DNA of 44,789 nt from a virus, in IMG/VR virus record IMGVR_UViG_3300010885_047103, positions 1 to 44,789 of that record; one strand, written 5' to 3'. A program made the position numbers and the translations under genes. Position 1 is the stretch's first letter. Every line of letters starts with the position of its first letter. Shown here one piece after another: positions 16,501-24,952 of the stretch. The notes under the pieces are model-generated. The model saw only the letters and a program-made list of their open reading frames with translations. It ran no database searches and was not told the origin of the DNA.

Positions 16501-19500
16501 TGGTCCGCGGGGCGGCCGTCGGGCCCCTCGGCCACCTTGAACAGGCTGAACCTGTACCGGGGGTCCTGCATGAAGTGCGCGAGCCGATCCTTGGCGCTCG
16601 CCAGGGCCCCGATGTGTCCGCTCACGAAGGCGTCGACCGGGACGGTCCTCCCGTTGGTCATCGCCCGGTGCAGGGCCCCCCTGAACGACGCGATGGGGTC
16701 CCGCCAGGTGAAGCTGTCGGTGACATACCAGCCCTTCGCCAGGGCCTGGGTCATCATCCGGATGGCGTTCTTCGCGGTCTTCATGGTGCCGTCCCAGACG
16801 TAGCCGGCACCCTGCACGTCCATGAGGCGCTCCCTGGCGGCCGTCTTGCCGGCGCCGGGCCCTCCCCCCGTGAACCCGAACTCCTGGTCCCCGTGTCCTC
16901 CCTCGTTGACGATGTCGTTGAAGCGGCGGTCCATCAGGGCCGCGACGTCCTCGTGGATCACGGCCGCGTACTTCCAGGGCTCCTTGACGTACCGGGGGTC
17001 CAGCTCGCGCGCGAGGTCGGCGTCGAGGACGCGCCCTCCGCGGCTGCTCGGGAGCTTCGCGTAAGCGTCCACGTCGGCGCGGTAGTTGGCCCCGACCCGG
17101 TGCGGACCCTTCGCTCCCCAACCGGCCGCCCGGTAGGAGCTGAACGCGCCTCCGAGCAGGTCCCAACCTCGCTGCCACGCCTTGCTGAGGTACGGCCGGA
17201 TGGACGGGCCGAACTCCAGGAGGGCCGAGCGCGACCACTCCTTGAACCGCCGCGACCCCTTCGCGATGGCGCCGGCAGCGATGACCGGGAGCTGGCCGAA
17301 GATGTCAGGCCGCATCGCGCCACGCTGGCCTCGCCCGCGCTTCCCCGGGAGCTGCTTCGGGGTCGTCTTGGCCTCCACGGCGGGGGTCACCCGCGATCCG
17401 GACACCAGGGCCTGAATCTCCCCCATCTGGCGCTGGAAGTGCCAGTCGCCCGACTCCCAGGGAGGCTTGATCCCCTCGGTACCGCGGACCTCACCGATGC
17501 GCCAGGGGTTGGGGTTCCCCTCGACGAACCCGGCGGGCAGCTTTCCGAAGTTGGGGTTGGGCACCTTGATCTTGCGCGGCTTCCCCTTGGCGTCGACCGC
17601 CCCGCTCGGGTCGTTGATGCTGATCTCCCTCTTGGAATCTCGGAGGAAGTCGTACGACTTCACGGGGAAGAGGGATGGGTGAGCGAGGATGGTAGAAAGC
17701 TCGGTGGGAGACAGCTCGGTACCCTGGGTGGTCGCGCCCTTCTCGATCGCGGCGCGGACCATGTCCTTGCCGGCCTCCTTCAGCCGGCCGCCTTCGAACC
17801 CGCGCATCCAGAGCCCGGCCTCGTACAGCTCCTGGGGGCTCAGGGTTGCCCGGATGGCGGTGTGCAGCTCTTCGGCAGCGCGCCCCGACTCCCGGGAGAA
17901 CAGTTGCACCACACGGTCAGTGACCTCGTCGGGGATCTGAAGGCGCTGCGCCACCAGCTCGCCGTACCCGCGGAACGGCATGTTGCCGACCCGGTGGAGC
18001 CCCACCCAGTTCATCGCGAACCTGTCGCGTGGGTTGATCCCCGTCTGGTACGCCAGGTCGCGGATGATGGCTTCGGCGATCCGGTACTCGGCGTCGCCCT
18101 GCGGGGCGTCCCCAGGCATCCCGAGCATGTGCCGCCACTCGAACACGTCCACGGTCACGGCGTTCTCGTCACCGAGCGCGTTGCGCTGGAAGTGCCGGGT
18201 CTTGAGCCCGCCGAACGCGCCCCAGGGGCCCTCGGTCAGCAGGTTCTCGACGTTGGCCTGGCGGGACGGGAACCCTCCTCCGGCGATCTTCGCGACCTCG
18301 GCCGGATCGACCCCGGCCTTCCACGCGAGGTAGCCTTCGAGCCCGAGGTTCGTGTTCATGTGGAGGTCCGCCCGGGTGCTCGTGGCGGACATGAATCCGA
18401 GCAGCCAGGGGATGTCTTCCTTCGGCACCCCGAGCCGCTCGAACATCGGGCCAGTCTTCGAGAACCACTGGCGCCCGGCCTCACCGGCGTTGGACACCGC
18501 GAACCGTTCGAACTCACGCAGCTCTGGTGCGCTGCGCGCCGCACGGGAGAAGAAGTCGGCGAAGTCCCTCTGTCCCTCGTCCCAGAGGCGGTCCATCATC
18601 GTGTCGTAGACCTTGGCCCCGGCCGCCTGCTCTTTCTTGGTGGGCTTCTGCGGCTTCTTCAGGACGTCGAGGGCGTCGCCGAAGTCCTCCCGCATCCTGG
18701 CCTCCCAGGAGGCGCGATCGGGGAAGAACGCCATGTGCCCGGAGCCGACGCTTCGCAGAGCGTTCACCAGCTTCGTCTGCTGGCCGTGCTGCCGGAGCAT
18801 GAGGGCGGTATCCCAGATCGTGGTGGGATCGAGGCCGGCAACGGCGGCGTTCAGCGTCCCGCGCTTCTCTGCCGCCTGGCGTCGTGCCTCGGCGATCCGC
18901 TTGAGCCGAGCGACCGTGGTGTAGATCTCGTCCCGGGCGCTCATCGACTTGGCGAAGAGCCCGCCAAGGGGGCCACCCATGGTGGCGTCAGCCAGGGCCT
19001 CGGCCTCGTCGATCTTGATCGGCTTGCCGTCTCCTCCGGTCGGGATCTCCTCCATCTTGTGGAGGTTGAAGATCGCCTCCTGGTTGTACTTCCTGCCAAG
19101 GTAGATGGCATGGGCCTTCGATCGTGGCGTCGCCACGATGTCCAGGACCCACGCCCCCCTACCCTCGTGCCACCAGGTGCCGACCCCGAGCCGGCCCTTC
19201 CCCTTGCTGAGGATGTCCTGGTTCCTGGCGATGTAGTTGGCGATGACCTCCGGCTTCAGGTCCTCCTTCGGTCCCACCACATCGAGGCTTCGCTCGGGGA
19301 AGATGGAGACGGCGAATCGCCGGTGGCCAGCCATGTTCCCGCCACGGGTCGGGTTGTAGGTCGCCCCACCGTGCTGATGTGATAGTTCGGCAATCTCCTC
19401 ACCGAACTGCTTGCGCTCCAGGTTCCAGCGACGAGGGTCGCGCCCCGCCCTGTTCACGCGGGCGTCGTGCACGGCGCCTGGCGCCTCGAAGACGCCACTG

Positions 19501-20204
19501 AAGCCAACGCCGAGGGCGAAGGCGAACTTCGCTCCGGTGAGCGCCTCCTCCTGGGTGAGCAGGGCCTCGCGGAGCGGGCGCTTGTCCCACAGGGTGTTCG
19601 AGAGCTTCTCGCCCTGCTGCTGGCCCCAGTTCATCGCCACGGCTTCGGTGCCGCGTACGGCGAGTCGCTTGGCCACCTCCCCGACGGCCGAGTAGCCCGG
19701 GATGAGATGGGTGCCGGGCATGACGTCGAACGGGAACTGGATCGCCGTCTTCGTAATCGTCTTTTCCAGGCCCTTGGGGTCCTCCTGGATGTTGCCGGCG
19801 TTCGCGAGGTACTCGGTGGTGTTCCAGCCGATCCCGACCGCGCCGGCCGCCATGGGGCCGCCCATGAGCCCGGCGGAGAGCATCGCCATCGTCCGGGGCC
19901 CGCCCACGTCGATGAACTTCTGGGTGAGGGGGTGGTTCGCGGTGGTCTGCTTCGCCCCTTCGAGCCACTCCCCAAACCTGTCCTCCGGCGGAGCCTTCGG
20001 GCGCGTCAGGAATGGGTCGAAGTCGGGGGGCGGAGGTACGACCTTCGGCGGCTCGATGATGGTCAGGGGAGCGTCGCGGTCGTAGGTCCAGCTCCTACCT
20101 GCCCCGGCCCCGCTGAATCCTGAGCCCCCTGGGGTCGAGATGGGGAAGCCGCCCTGGTCTAGGCCGACGTTGGGGCCGTACAGCTCCTCGATGGTCCGCG
20201 CCAT
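13578..20204 (-). CDS. giant 2,208-residue polyvalent internal/ejected virion protein
   Basis: By far the largest gene. N-terminal Pro-rich segment (1-75); a hydrophobic region near 105-135; a mixed alpha/beta domain about 285-392 (MAGHRRFAVSIFPERS ... NLHKMEEIPTGG); a helical domain about 590-790 with WLLGFMSATSTRADLHMN and later TVDVFEWRHMLG, like glycosylase-type domains of phage polyproteins; a zeta-toxin-like P-loop domain about 1085-1245 with GGGPGAGKT at 1113-1121; a Gly/Ala/Pro-rich linker about 1290-1400 that covers a nested frame; and a C-terminal region (about 1605-2150) with SNLLSNPQTHETNVITNLLNT and IKTPLTIGK, like polyvalent-protein domain LPD38. Position after tail fibres and before lysis genes, and domain mix, suggest it is packaged and injected. 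Domain names are from memory. Confidence 0.8.
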   Translation of the reverse strand: MARTIEELYGPNVGLDQGGFPISTPGGSGFSGAGAGRSWTYDRDAPLTIIEPPKVVPPPPDFDPFLTRPKAPPEDRFGEWLEGAKQTTANHPLTQKFIDVGGPRTMAMLSAGLMGGPMAAGAVGIGWNTTEYLANAGNIQEDPKGLEKTITKTAIQFPFDVMPGTHLIPGYSAVGEVAKRLAVRGTEAVAMNWGQQQGEKLSNTLWDKRPLREALLTQEEALTGAKFAFALGVGFSGVFEAPGAVHDARVNRAGRDPRRWNLERKQFGEEIAELSHQHGGATYNPTRGGNMAGHRRFAVSIFPERSLDVVGPKEDLKPEVIANYIARNQDILSKGKGRLGVGTWWHEGRGAWVLDIVATPRSKAHAIYLGRKYNQEAIFNLHKMEEIPTGGDGKPIKIDEAEALADATMGGPLGGLFAKSMSARDEIYTTVARLKRIAEARRQAAEKRGTLNAAVAGLDPTTIWDTALMLRQHGQQTKLVNALRSVGSGHMAFFPDRASWEARMREDFGDALDVLKKPQKPTKKEQAAGAKVYDTMMDRLWDEGQRDFADFFSRAARSAPELREFERFAVSNAGEAGRQWFSKTGPMFERLGVPKEDIPWLLGFMSATSTRADLHMNTNLGLEGYLAWKAGVDPAEVAKIAGGGFPSRQANVENLLTEGPWGAFGGLKTRHFQRNALGDENAVTVDVFEWRHMLGMPGDAPQGDAEYRIAEAIIRDLAYQTGINPRDRFAMNWVGLHRVGNMPFRGYGELVAQRLQIPDEVTDRVVQLFSRESGRAAEELHTAIRATLSPQELYEAGLWMRGFEGGRLKEAGKDMVRAAIEKGATTQGTELSPTELSTILAHPSLFPVKSYDFLRDSKREISINDPSGAVDAKGKPRKIKVPNPNFGKLPAGFVEGNPNPWRIGEVRGTEGIKPPWESGDWHFQRQMGEIQALVSGSRVTPAVEAKTTPKQLPGKRGRGQRGAMRPDIFGQLPVIAAGAIAKGSRRFKEWSRSALLEFGPSIRPYLSKAWQRGWDLLGGAFSSYRAAGWGAKGPHRVGANYRADVDAYAKLPSSRGGRVLDADLARELDPRYVKEPWKYAAVIHEDVAALMDRRFNDIVNEGGHGDQEFGFTGGGPGAGKTAARERLMDVQGAGYVWDGTMKTAKNAIRMMTQALAKGWYVTDSFTWRDPIASFRGALHRAMTNGRTVPVDAFVSGHIGALASAKDRLAHFMQDPRYRFSLFKVAEGPDGRPADHEEFSAGRSFIGDERMGAAEVQAQLDSLPIPDKNELRAEALRILEEEHAAGRISQDVYDGFRQGVDGAVAGGVPAPDAVLRAGRPGVQGAPPPGGAGSTAGAPKPPGGVAQDGQATGGGGPAAAAAAQAAREVAPKVGSAGAVPANSADALRTAQEASRNAGRISPLPEDTPGLPRQGEAPDDRFSPEAFERMYADRPQEARDALHQIVESNRDRIEAWTRGTQSRERARALGEQITSEVRSGPLAKGTTLNDAQLAHLGSLVGALQEKVAELSRLCATPEGASPANLLKLKLAHQELVNAVISMRGVRSEMGRGLAFMRYQMSALASHDQRMIDRALQAGISIDKVQSAMQENAGNPAAQFRALMAARRIGLGGLWRWYIVSNLLSNPQTHETNVITNLLNTVRLPVSTLAAAPFDAAVSAVTGRPRQLYAGEVSPQMVGLATSIIPAVRKSLHVLLKGYTPEGLDAGDLEMRPPEVGAGVVPDPIVGLLNAPGRVSAMADVFARTISTEQARRGHAYYLARRRVLESGSRGHTARGKIAEEYARLVAENPVDILRAAQKVGERTVFQEAAGPMIRSVKQMRDAFGPLGDVTATFIKTPLTIGKQGVQATPLGILFKQARAGDRTARQLQGEMIAGTMFTGAILAAKMHGLIEITGAGPSDPADRDTWLAAGNLPQSVRVKIPRSVQGAMGLAPSSSDEYSIPFKALGPLAVPMSAIGNLNDALEDARLRQARNPDKPVDYMARAFEVAGRVGSTMVSLGAFRNMYDFLNLIEDPEMMGKRWIQGVTNALTPAGAGLRALARYQDPVVRKPQAEGDSLYSQVSSLVKQTVQSGLPGQTQYVLPRIGNSGRVVTNKTNPLVDPDIVPINENPTRTAMAESGLRLPMQDTKQFTVNGKTYPLSPADQNVVAQARGRVLYDVAKQVTTTGAWERSSAPDRRKLIQMHASPKLDLIKWKALRYVRQGVPIPGLEALM
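16103..16360 (-). CDS. nested overprinted gene inside the giant protein gene
   Basis: An 85-codon frame lying wholly inside the 2,208-codon gene in another reading frame of the same strand. ATG 16360 has an SD-like AGAGGAAGAGC just upstream and the frame ends in TAG. By hand count about 90% of its third codon positions are G or C, as in ordinary genes here, whereas the giant frame over the same bases falls to about half and encodes a Gly/Ala/Pro-rich linker. The product is highly charged and helical (MARWREACRRPTRFSGPDD, YKEHLRLAEQVAPLERRSL, LLEEEDRRLRRLHKLPEK). It sits about 40 codons after the zeta-like domain. Alternative: two compensating frameshifts. Function unknown. Confidence 0.55.
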   Translation of the reverse strand: MQQDESPRTSTTDSDKALMARWREACRRPTRFSGPDDPAYKEHLRLAEQVAPLERRSLREGWLKTGKLLEEEDRRLRRLHKLPEK

Positions 20205-20213
20205 CCGCAGACC

Positions 20214-21317
20214 CTAGAGGCCGAGATCGTCGCCGCTGTCAGTGGGGACCATCCCGCTCCGCTCGCCGGGGAGCCCGCCCCCGAGAGCGCGATCGAGTGC
20301 GGCCGGGTCGTTGACGAACCGCATCGCCTCCCTCACCATTTCGGCCTTGGTCTTCGCGTCCGCCGAGATGAACATCGGCTGCTTCATCAGCTCCTTGATC
20401 ACGTCCTCGTAGCCGTAGCCGGGAGATACCGTCTCGCTGATCGACGGACCCTTCGAGGTCATCTTGCGCGTGACCGACCTCCGCCCCGGGAGAGACGGGT
20501 AGGGGTTCCGCGGGCCCGTGCGGGGAAGTGGCTGAGCTTCGCCGAAGATGTCGGCCGTGGCCTCGGGGGTCAGGGTCTGGCCGCCCAGCTCTCCCGTGAT
20601 CGGGTTCGGGGTCTCCGCATCGAGCATCGCGGACTCGCCAGGCATGAGGCTGTCCTCGGGGCCGGCAGCCCCGCCCATCGTTCCGCCAGGGGGGCCGCCC
20701 ATCCCGCCGAAGTCTCCGAAACTCTGCCACGCCTGCATCATCGAGTTGCGGTCGGCGCCGACGTCGCCCGCCTTGGCGTTGTAGAAGTTGGCCATGGCCG
20801 ACTTGTACTCCAGGTCCGCGTCCAGCGTCTGCTGCTCGCGCTGCGCCTGAAGGGCGTCGAGGTTGGCCTTGAACATCTTCGCCTTGACGTCGTTCTGGGC
20901 GGTGAGGATGCCGCGGGCGGTGTCGAGCATCGCCAGGTTCGTCTTCGCGGCCAGCTCCTTCCGGCGCTGCTGACGGTTCTGCATCTCACGTACGAGGTCG
21001 AGCGCGCCGGTCGGGTTGCTCATCGCCATCGCGAACAGCCCCATCTTCTGGGTCCCGTTCATCGTGAGCGCCTCGTCGCTGGCGAGCTGGTTCACGCCGG
21101 GCACCATGTCCATGAGCTGGTCACGCATCGAGCCCAGCTCGGTGACCGACCCCTCGTAGAACTTCGGCACCGTGAGCGAGGGCGGGGCACCGCCCGGTTG
21201 CATGCTCCCCATCGGGGCGGGAGCCATCGGGGCGCCGTACTCGGCCCCAGCAGAGGGGTCCTCCGCCGCCATGTCCTGCGCCGTCGAGAACGGGTTACCG
21301 ACCATCGGGTCAGCCAT
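20214..21317 (-). CDS. probable internal virion protein with coiled coil
   Basis: A 367-residue protein with a good SD (AGGAAGGAAGAC before ATG 21317). Low-complexity Met/Pro/Ala N-terminus (1-50); residues about 105-190 are a long charged helix (LVREMQNRQQRRKELAAK ... LDALQAQREQQTLDADLEYKSAMANFYNAK in pieces); then a Gly-rich linker and a C-terminal helical part. Such proteins stand between tail-fibre genes and the giant ejection protein in podoviruses and are often internal virion proteins. No family recognised with certainty. Confidence 0.6.
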   Translation of the reverse strand: MADPMVGNPFSTAQDMAAEDPSAGAEYGAPMAPAPMGSMQPGGAPPSLTVPKFYEGSVTELGSMRDQLMDMVPGVNQLASDEALTMNGTQKMGLFAMAMSNPTGALDLVREMQNRQQRRKELAAKTNLAMLDTARGILTAQNDVKAKMFKANLDALQAQREQQTLDADLEYKSAMANFYNAKAGDVGADRNSMMQAWQSFGDFGGMGGPPGGTMGGAAGPEDSLMPGESAMLDAETPNPITGELGGQTLTPEATADIFGEAQPLPRTGPRNPYPSLPGRRSVTRKMTSKGPSISETVSPGYGYEDVIKELMKQPMFISADAKTKAEMVREAMRFVNDPAALDRALGGGLPGERSGMVPTDSGDDLGL

Positions 21318-21332
21318 CTGTCTTCCTTCCTG

Positions 21333-22493
21333 TTAGCTCTTGAGCCAGTCCCAGGCTTTCCCAACCGGGTCGGTCCAACCGCTGGGCTGCTGGCCGGTCT
21401 TGGGTGCCGTCTGAGACACTCCCCAGGCGTAGGCGCCGGCACCCTGCCCGAGCTGTCCGAGGCCGCTCGCGAGCGCACCCATGGTGCCGCCAGCAGCTTC
21501 GTACCTGCGCGCCGCCGTCTCTCGGTCGGCTTCGAGCTGGCCCATCCTGTCACGCTGGTACGACTCCGTGGCCGTCTGGTACTCCTTCCCCAGGTTCGCC
21601 ATCCGGGTGGCTGCATCGGAGTAGGCGCCAGACGGGGCCAGGGCCAGACGGATGCGGTTCGCGGACTGTTCGGCGAGGCTCTGCTCGAACTGCTGCCGCA
21701 GCGGGAGGAACTCGGTGATGTCCTTCCTGGCGTAGTCGGCGAGCAGCTCCTGCCGCCGCTTGCCGAACTCCTGGGTCGCGTACGCCCCGGCGGTCGACGT
21801 CTCGTAGTCGGACCCGAACTGCCTGCCGAGCTTCGCGCGAAGCTCAGCCTCATCCTCCGCCAGCTTGCGGAGGAGGTACGGGTCCTCGGTGACGTTACCC
21901 TCCAGGGCGCCGCTCACGCGGCTGAGTAGCTTCTCGCTGACGCCCCGCTCCTCCTCGCTCCCGAGCCCGCCAGGGCGGCGCTTGATCGACGTCGGGTTGA
22001 AGAGCTGCTCCGCGGCGGCGTCCGCCTCGGCCTGGGCAGTCTCGGCTTCGCGGTCGGCCCAGATCCGGGCCTTCCGGGCACGGTTCCTGCGCTTCTCGAA
22101 CTTCTTGGTGCCCTTCTTCTTGGCGGAGGTGGAGCCCTTCAGGTCGTCCAGCTCACGCTGCCGGTCGAGCCGGGCCTGCTGCGCCCGCTGGACCTTGGCC
22201 TGGGCTGCCTCGTAGTTGGCGACCGCGTTGGGGTCCTGCTCCGCGTCGAACCCGGCGAAGTCATAGAGATCCGGGGTGATCATCCCCATCTGCGCCCTGG
22301 CGCTGCGGTCGTAGTTGCCGGCGCCGGTCAGCATGTTGTACTGGGTCCGGCGCATCAGCGCCTCGCGGGGACCGGGGGCCTGCATCGTGGCGCCCTTGCC
22401 GGCGGCCTTCTCCTTCTTCTTCGCCGAGGCCATCGAGGCCGCGGTGCTCGCAACGGTTGCCGTTGCGGCTACGGCCGCTGCGGTGATCGCCAT
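21333..22493 (-). CDS. probable internal virion / DNA-ejection protein
   Basis: A 386-residue protein. The N-terminus is an Ala/Thr-rich hydrophobic stretch (ITAAAVAATATVASTAASMASA) followed by Lys-rich KKKEKAAGKG, as in many podoviral internal virion proteins. Long charged helices cover about residues 90-185 and 200-330 (QRAQQARLDRQRELDDL, TLATESYQRDRMGQLEADRETAARRYEAA in part). The end is Gly-rich with a Trp motif (WDWLKS). Its role in genome ejection is inferred from composition and from adjacency to the giant protein. Confidence 0.6.
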   Translation of the reverse strand: MAITAAAVAATATVASTAASMASAKKKEKAAGKGATMQAPGPREALMRRTQYNMLTGAGNYDRSARAQMGMITPDLYDFAGFDAEQDPNAVANYEAAQAKVQRAQQARLDRQRELDDLKGSTSAKKKGTKKFEKRRNRARKARIWADREAETAQAEADAAAEQLFNPTSIKRRPGGLGSEEERGVSEKLLSRVSGALEGNVTEDPYLLRKLAEDEAELRAKLGRQFGSDYETSTAGAYATQEFGKRRQELLADYARKDITEFLPLRQQFEQSLAEQSANRIRLALAPSGAYSDAATRMANLGKEYQTATESYQRDRMGQLEADRETAARRYEAAGGTMGALASGLGQLGQGAGAYAWGVSQTAPKTGQQPSGWTDPVGKAWDWLKS

Positions 22494-22494
22494 C

Positions 22495-23286
22495 TTACTG
22501 GTAGCCTCCCACGAGGGTCGCGCTGAGGTGCGGTGAGTAGTTCTGACTCTTGTTGATCGTCACGGTGGCGTTGCTGTCCTGCTGGACGACCAGCTCAATG
22601 GTGGCACCCGCCGCGCAGTCGATGATCGAGAACCCGTTCTGGCAGATGGTTCCGTCGGCGGCGGTGGCGAGCGCAGGGACCGTCTGCACCGACTCGATGA
22701 CCCCGCCCGACCCGTTCTTCCGGATCGCGCAGACCCGGTACCCGGCCGTCCCTCCGCCAGTCCCCCACTCGATGCCGAACTCGACTACGTAGAGCCCCTT
22801 CTGCACGATCGTGATGAGCCCGGAAGGGGTGCTCCCGCCGCCGAGGGCCCACATCGTGGGGTAGTTGTAGTCGGCGGTGTCGAACGTGACGACGGTCCAG
22901 TCGGCGTCGGACGCGGTGAACGGGATGGTCTTCGCCTTCGTCGCGATCGTCTGTGCAGCCGCGGTCACGAGCCGAAGGTGAACGTGGGGCACCCGGATCA
23001 CCGGGTAGGTCTGGGTCGTGTACCAGTAGGTCGGGTCGGTGTCGACGTTCAGGTACCGCCCGAGCTGCTTGATCCGGTACCGGAGCCGCTCCAGCTCGCC
23101 CGCCAGGGTGGTCGACAGGGCGCCAGCAGGGTCGGTCACCGTCTGGAACTCCGCCGCGTTGGAGGAGTAGTCGTCGATGACCGACGGCTTCATGTTGTCG
23201 ATGTGGTTCTGGTGGTCGCCGTTGTAGATCGTGGCCGTGAGGGTCGTTCCCGCGGCCCTGGTCACATGGCTGTAGCTCGCTCCCAT
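22495..23286 (-). CDS. tail fibre / receptor-binding protein with C1q-like jelly roll
   Basis: A 263-residue protein whose gene directly follows a late promoter box. Residues 1-40 (THVTRAAGTTLTATIYNGDHQNHIDNM in part) are a recurrent phage fibre N-terminus that attaches to the tail or head. The C-terminal 150 residues are beta-rich with patterns of a C1q/TNF-like jelly roll (FDTADYNYPTMWALGG, GLITIVQKGLYVVEFGIEW, YRVCAIRKNGSGG, IELVVQQDSNATVTI). Likely a trimer at the particle surface that binds the host. ATG 23286 has GAGGATA as SD. Confidence 0.65.
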   Translation of the reverse strand: MGASYSHVTRAAGTTLTATIYNGDHQNHIDNMKPSVIDDYSSNAAEFQTVTDPAGALSTTLAGELERLRYRIKQLGRYLNVDTDPTYWYTTQTYPVIRVPHVHLRLVTAAAQTIATKAKTIPFTASDADWTVVTFDTADYNYPTMWALGGGSTPSGLITIVQKGLYVVEFGIEWGTGGGTAGYRVCAIRKNGSGGVIESVQTVPALATAADGTICQNGFSIIDCAAGATIELVVQQDSNATVTINKSQNYSPHLSATLVGGYQ

Positions 23287-23293
23287 GGCTATC

Positions 23294-23312
23294 CTCTATT
23301 CTACCACGTTCA
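23294..23312 (-). promoter_or_regulatory. late promoter box, copy 1 (fibre gene)
   Basis: Minus strand TGAACGTGGTAGAATAGAG, with extended -10 TGG-TAGAAT; the first TGA is the stop codon of the upstream gene. Eleven bases separate the -10 from ATG 23286. No -35 is recognisable at 17 bases. The 10-base core GTGGTAGAAT recurs in three other places on this strand, each just before a start codon. Confidence 0.65.
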
Positions 23313-24179
23313 GGCCCGGCGCAGCATGACGCCAGAGCCGCCGCTGGACATGTCGTTGTGGGTGAAGGCGGAGACAGGCGGGAGGGTCCCGCTGATGGCG
23401 GTCCTGTAGAGGAGGGCGTACGGCTCCCCACCGACCCCACCGGACTCGACCATGCTCCCCTGGTAGGGGCTCAGGAACCCGAAGACGTTCTCCCCGCGGT
23501 TCCCGCTCTGGCAGACGGAGACCACGCTGCCGTTCCCGGTCCCGCCGGTGATCTGAGCGTAGAGCCCGAGAAGACCGGACCACGTCAGGGGCCCGCCAGG
23601 TAGGGCGGTGGTGTAAGTGGTGCTGATCGTCAGCGACGGGCCGAAGGTGGGGATCTGAACCAGGAGGGAGGTGGGGAGGAGGGTCGTGGGGTCGACGCGG
23701 TAGATCCCGATGTCCAGCGCAGACCCGGTCCCGAAACCGACCGTGGAGGTCCTGAACCCCACCTGATCGAAGGAGAAGTTCTTCCCGAGGTGCATGACGT
23801 CCATCCGTCCCCAGCCCCTCACCCAGCCGGTGACGCCGCCGAACTGGTCGCCCCAGGACGAGCCGTACCAGCGGCCGGCGACCCACGGCTGGAGGATGTG
23901 GCTGAAGGGGACCGCCATGAAGTTGTCGACGTAGGCCTTGCAGACGACCTCGGAGGACTCCACCGGGACGCGGGGAACGTAGAGGGTCCCAGGGAGGCCC
24001 GTCAGGGAGGGGTCGTCCCTGTCCACCCACTGAGGCTCGACCCGCTTCGCGATGAGCCCGTCGTGGTTCTCGGGCGACTTCAGTGGGTTCGTGCTGGTGG
24101 GGGCGGTGCCGGTGATCGACTCGTCGACCGCGACCCTACGCCACCTCCCAGCGATGCTGATGTCGAAGAACTCGCTCAT
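23310..24179 (-). CDS. tail fibre-like protein, paralogue A
   Basis: A 289-residue protein from ATG 24179, overlapping the previous stop. Contains VVCKAYVDNF near residue 75 and WVAGRWYGSSW near 95, features shared with the two genes upstream (AATKGYVD / AATKNYVD and GGWYCGM / VGRWYNH). The rest is beta-rich and Gly/Ser/Thr-rich, as expected of a surface fibre domain. Probably one of three diverged tandem copies. A longer frame to 24254 exists but would overlap the neighbour by 75 bases. Confidence 0.65.
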   Translation of the reverse strand: MSEFFDISIAGRWRRVAVDESITGTAPTSTNPLKSPENHDGLIAKRVEPQWVDRDDPSLTGLPGTLYVPRVPVESSEVVCKAYVDNFMAVPFSHILQPWVAGRWYGSSWGDQFGGVTGWVRGWGRMDVMHLGKNFSFDQVGFRTSTVGFGTGSALDIGIYRVDPTTLLPTSLLVQIPTFGPSLTISTTYTTALPGGPLTWSGLLGLYAQITGGTGNGSVVSVCQSGNRGENVFGFLSPYQGSMVESGGVGGEPYALLYRTAISGTLPPVSAFTHNDMSSGGSGVMLRRA

Positions 24180-24952
24180 GGCGTTGGGATCACCTTGATG
24201 TGGACCGTGGGGGCCCCGTACCCCGAGGTCGTTCCGGACGGGGACCACTCCCACGCGGAGCTGGCGAAGTTGGTGGGGAACGCCCCATCGCTAACCGTCG
24301 TCACGTACCGCATGCAGTTGTACCTGAGGTCGTTATTGCAGTCCGGGCTGGCAAAGCCACCAAGTGGTCCCCACTCTCCGTTCTGCGTCTCGCTCGGGCC
24401 GGGGCGCGCGTTCGCCGCGGAGCCCTCGGACTGGCACGCGAGCCCGATCCACTTGATCCCCGCGGTCGTCAGGCTACAGGTGGTGGTCTTGATTCCGGTC
24501 GAGGCGCCCGATACCGTCCCACAGTCCGCCAGGAGTTGCGTTGGTAGAAAGGTACCTTCCGCGAGCTGGAAGACGCCGAGGCGGAGGAGGTTGCCCACCA
24601 CGGCGTTCCTGACCTGAATCCCGATCGTCGAGAACGTGTGGGTGTGGTTCAGGCCCAGGAACTGGATGATGTAGTAGCACTTTCCGCGGGCGAGCTGCAT
24701 CCCGGTACTCGCACTATAGTTGCTGGTCATTCCGCAGTACCAGCCACCGACCGAGGAGTTGAACGAGTACGGGATCGTCTCGTAGTCGATGTTTCCGATA
24801 TTCGCGCTCGCGATGTCGACGTAACCCTTCGTCGCCGCATCGAGCGGCAGGACCGGGTCCGGGGTCTTCAGGGCGTTGATCATGGTACCGCCCACGATGC
24901 CGCCGGCCCGCAGGAGCGCGTACCTGACCGGTCTGGCGATGTCGGGGTTCAT
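24176..24952 (-). CDS. tail fibre-like protein, paralogue B
   Basis: A 258-residue protein from ATG 24952. Begins MNPDIARPVRYALLRAGG, then DPVLPLDAATKGYVD, the classic short attachment motif of phage fibre proteins, then a conserved block with GGWYCGMTSNYSA and a beta-rich C-terminus that includes NDLRYNCMRYVTTVSDGAFPT in two pieces. It overlaps both neighbours by four bases. Shares motifs with the genes on either side. Confidence 0.65.
   Translation of the reverse strand: MNPDIARPVRYALLRAGGIVGGTMINALKTPDPVLPLDAATKGYVDIASANIGNIDYETIPYSFNSSVGGWYCGMTSNYSASTGMQLARGKCYYIIQFLGLNHTHTFSTIGIQVRNAVVGNLLRLGVFQLAEGTFLPTQLLADCGTVSGASTGIKTTTCSLTTAGIKWIGLACQSEGSAANARPGPSETQNGEWGPLGGFASPDCNNDLRYNCMRYVTTVSDGAFPTNFASSAWEWSPSGTTSGYGAPTVHIKVIPTP

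Noticed and set aside
16500-19382. 960-codon plus-strand frame opposite the giant gene
   Set aside because: Typical antisense shadow in high-GC DNA: Pro/Arg/Gly-rich, with no promoter or SD; the minus-strand frame has real domain motifs.
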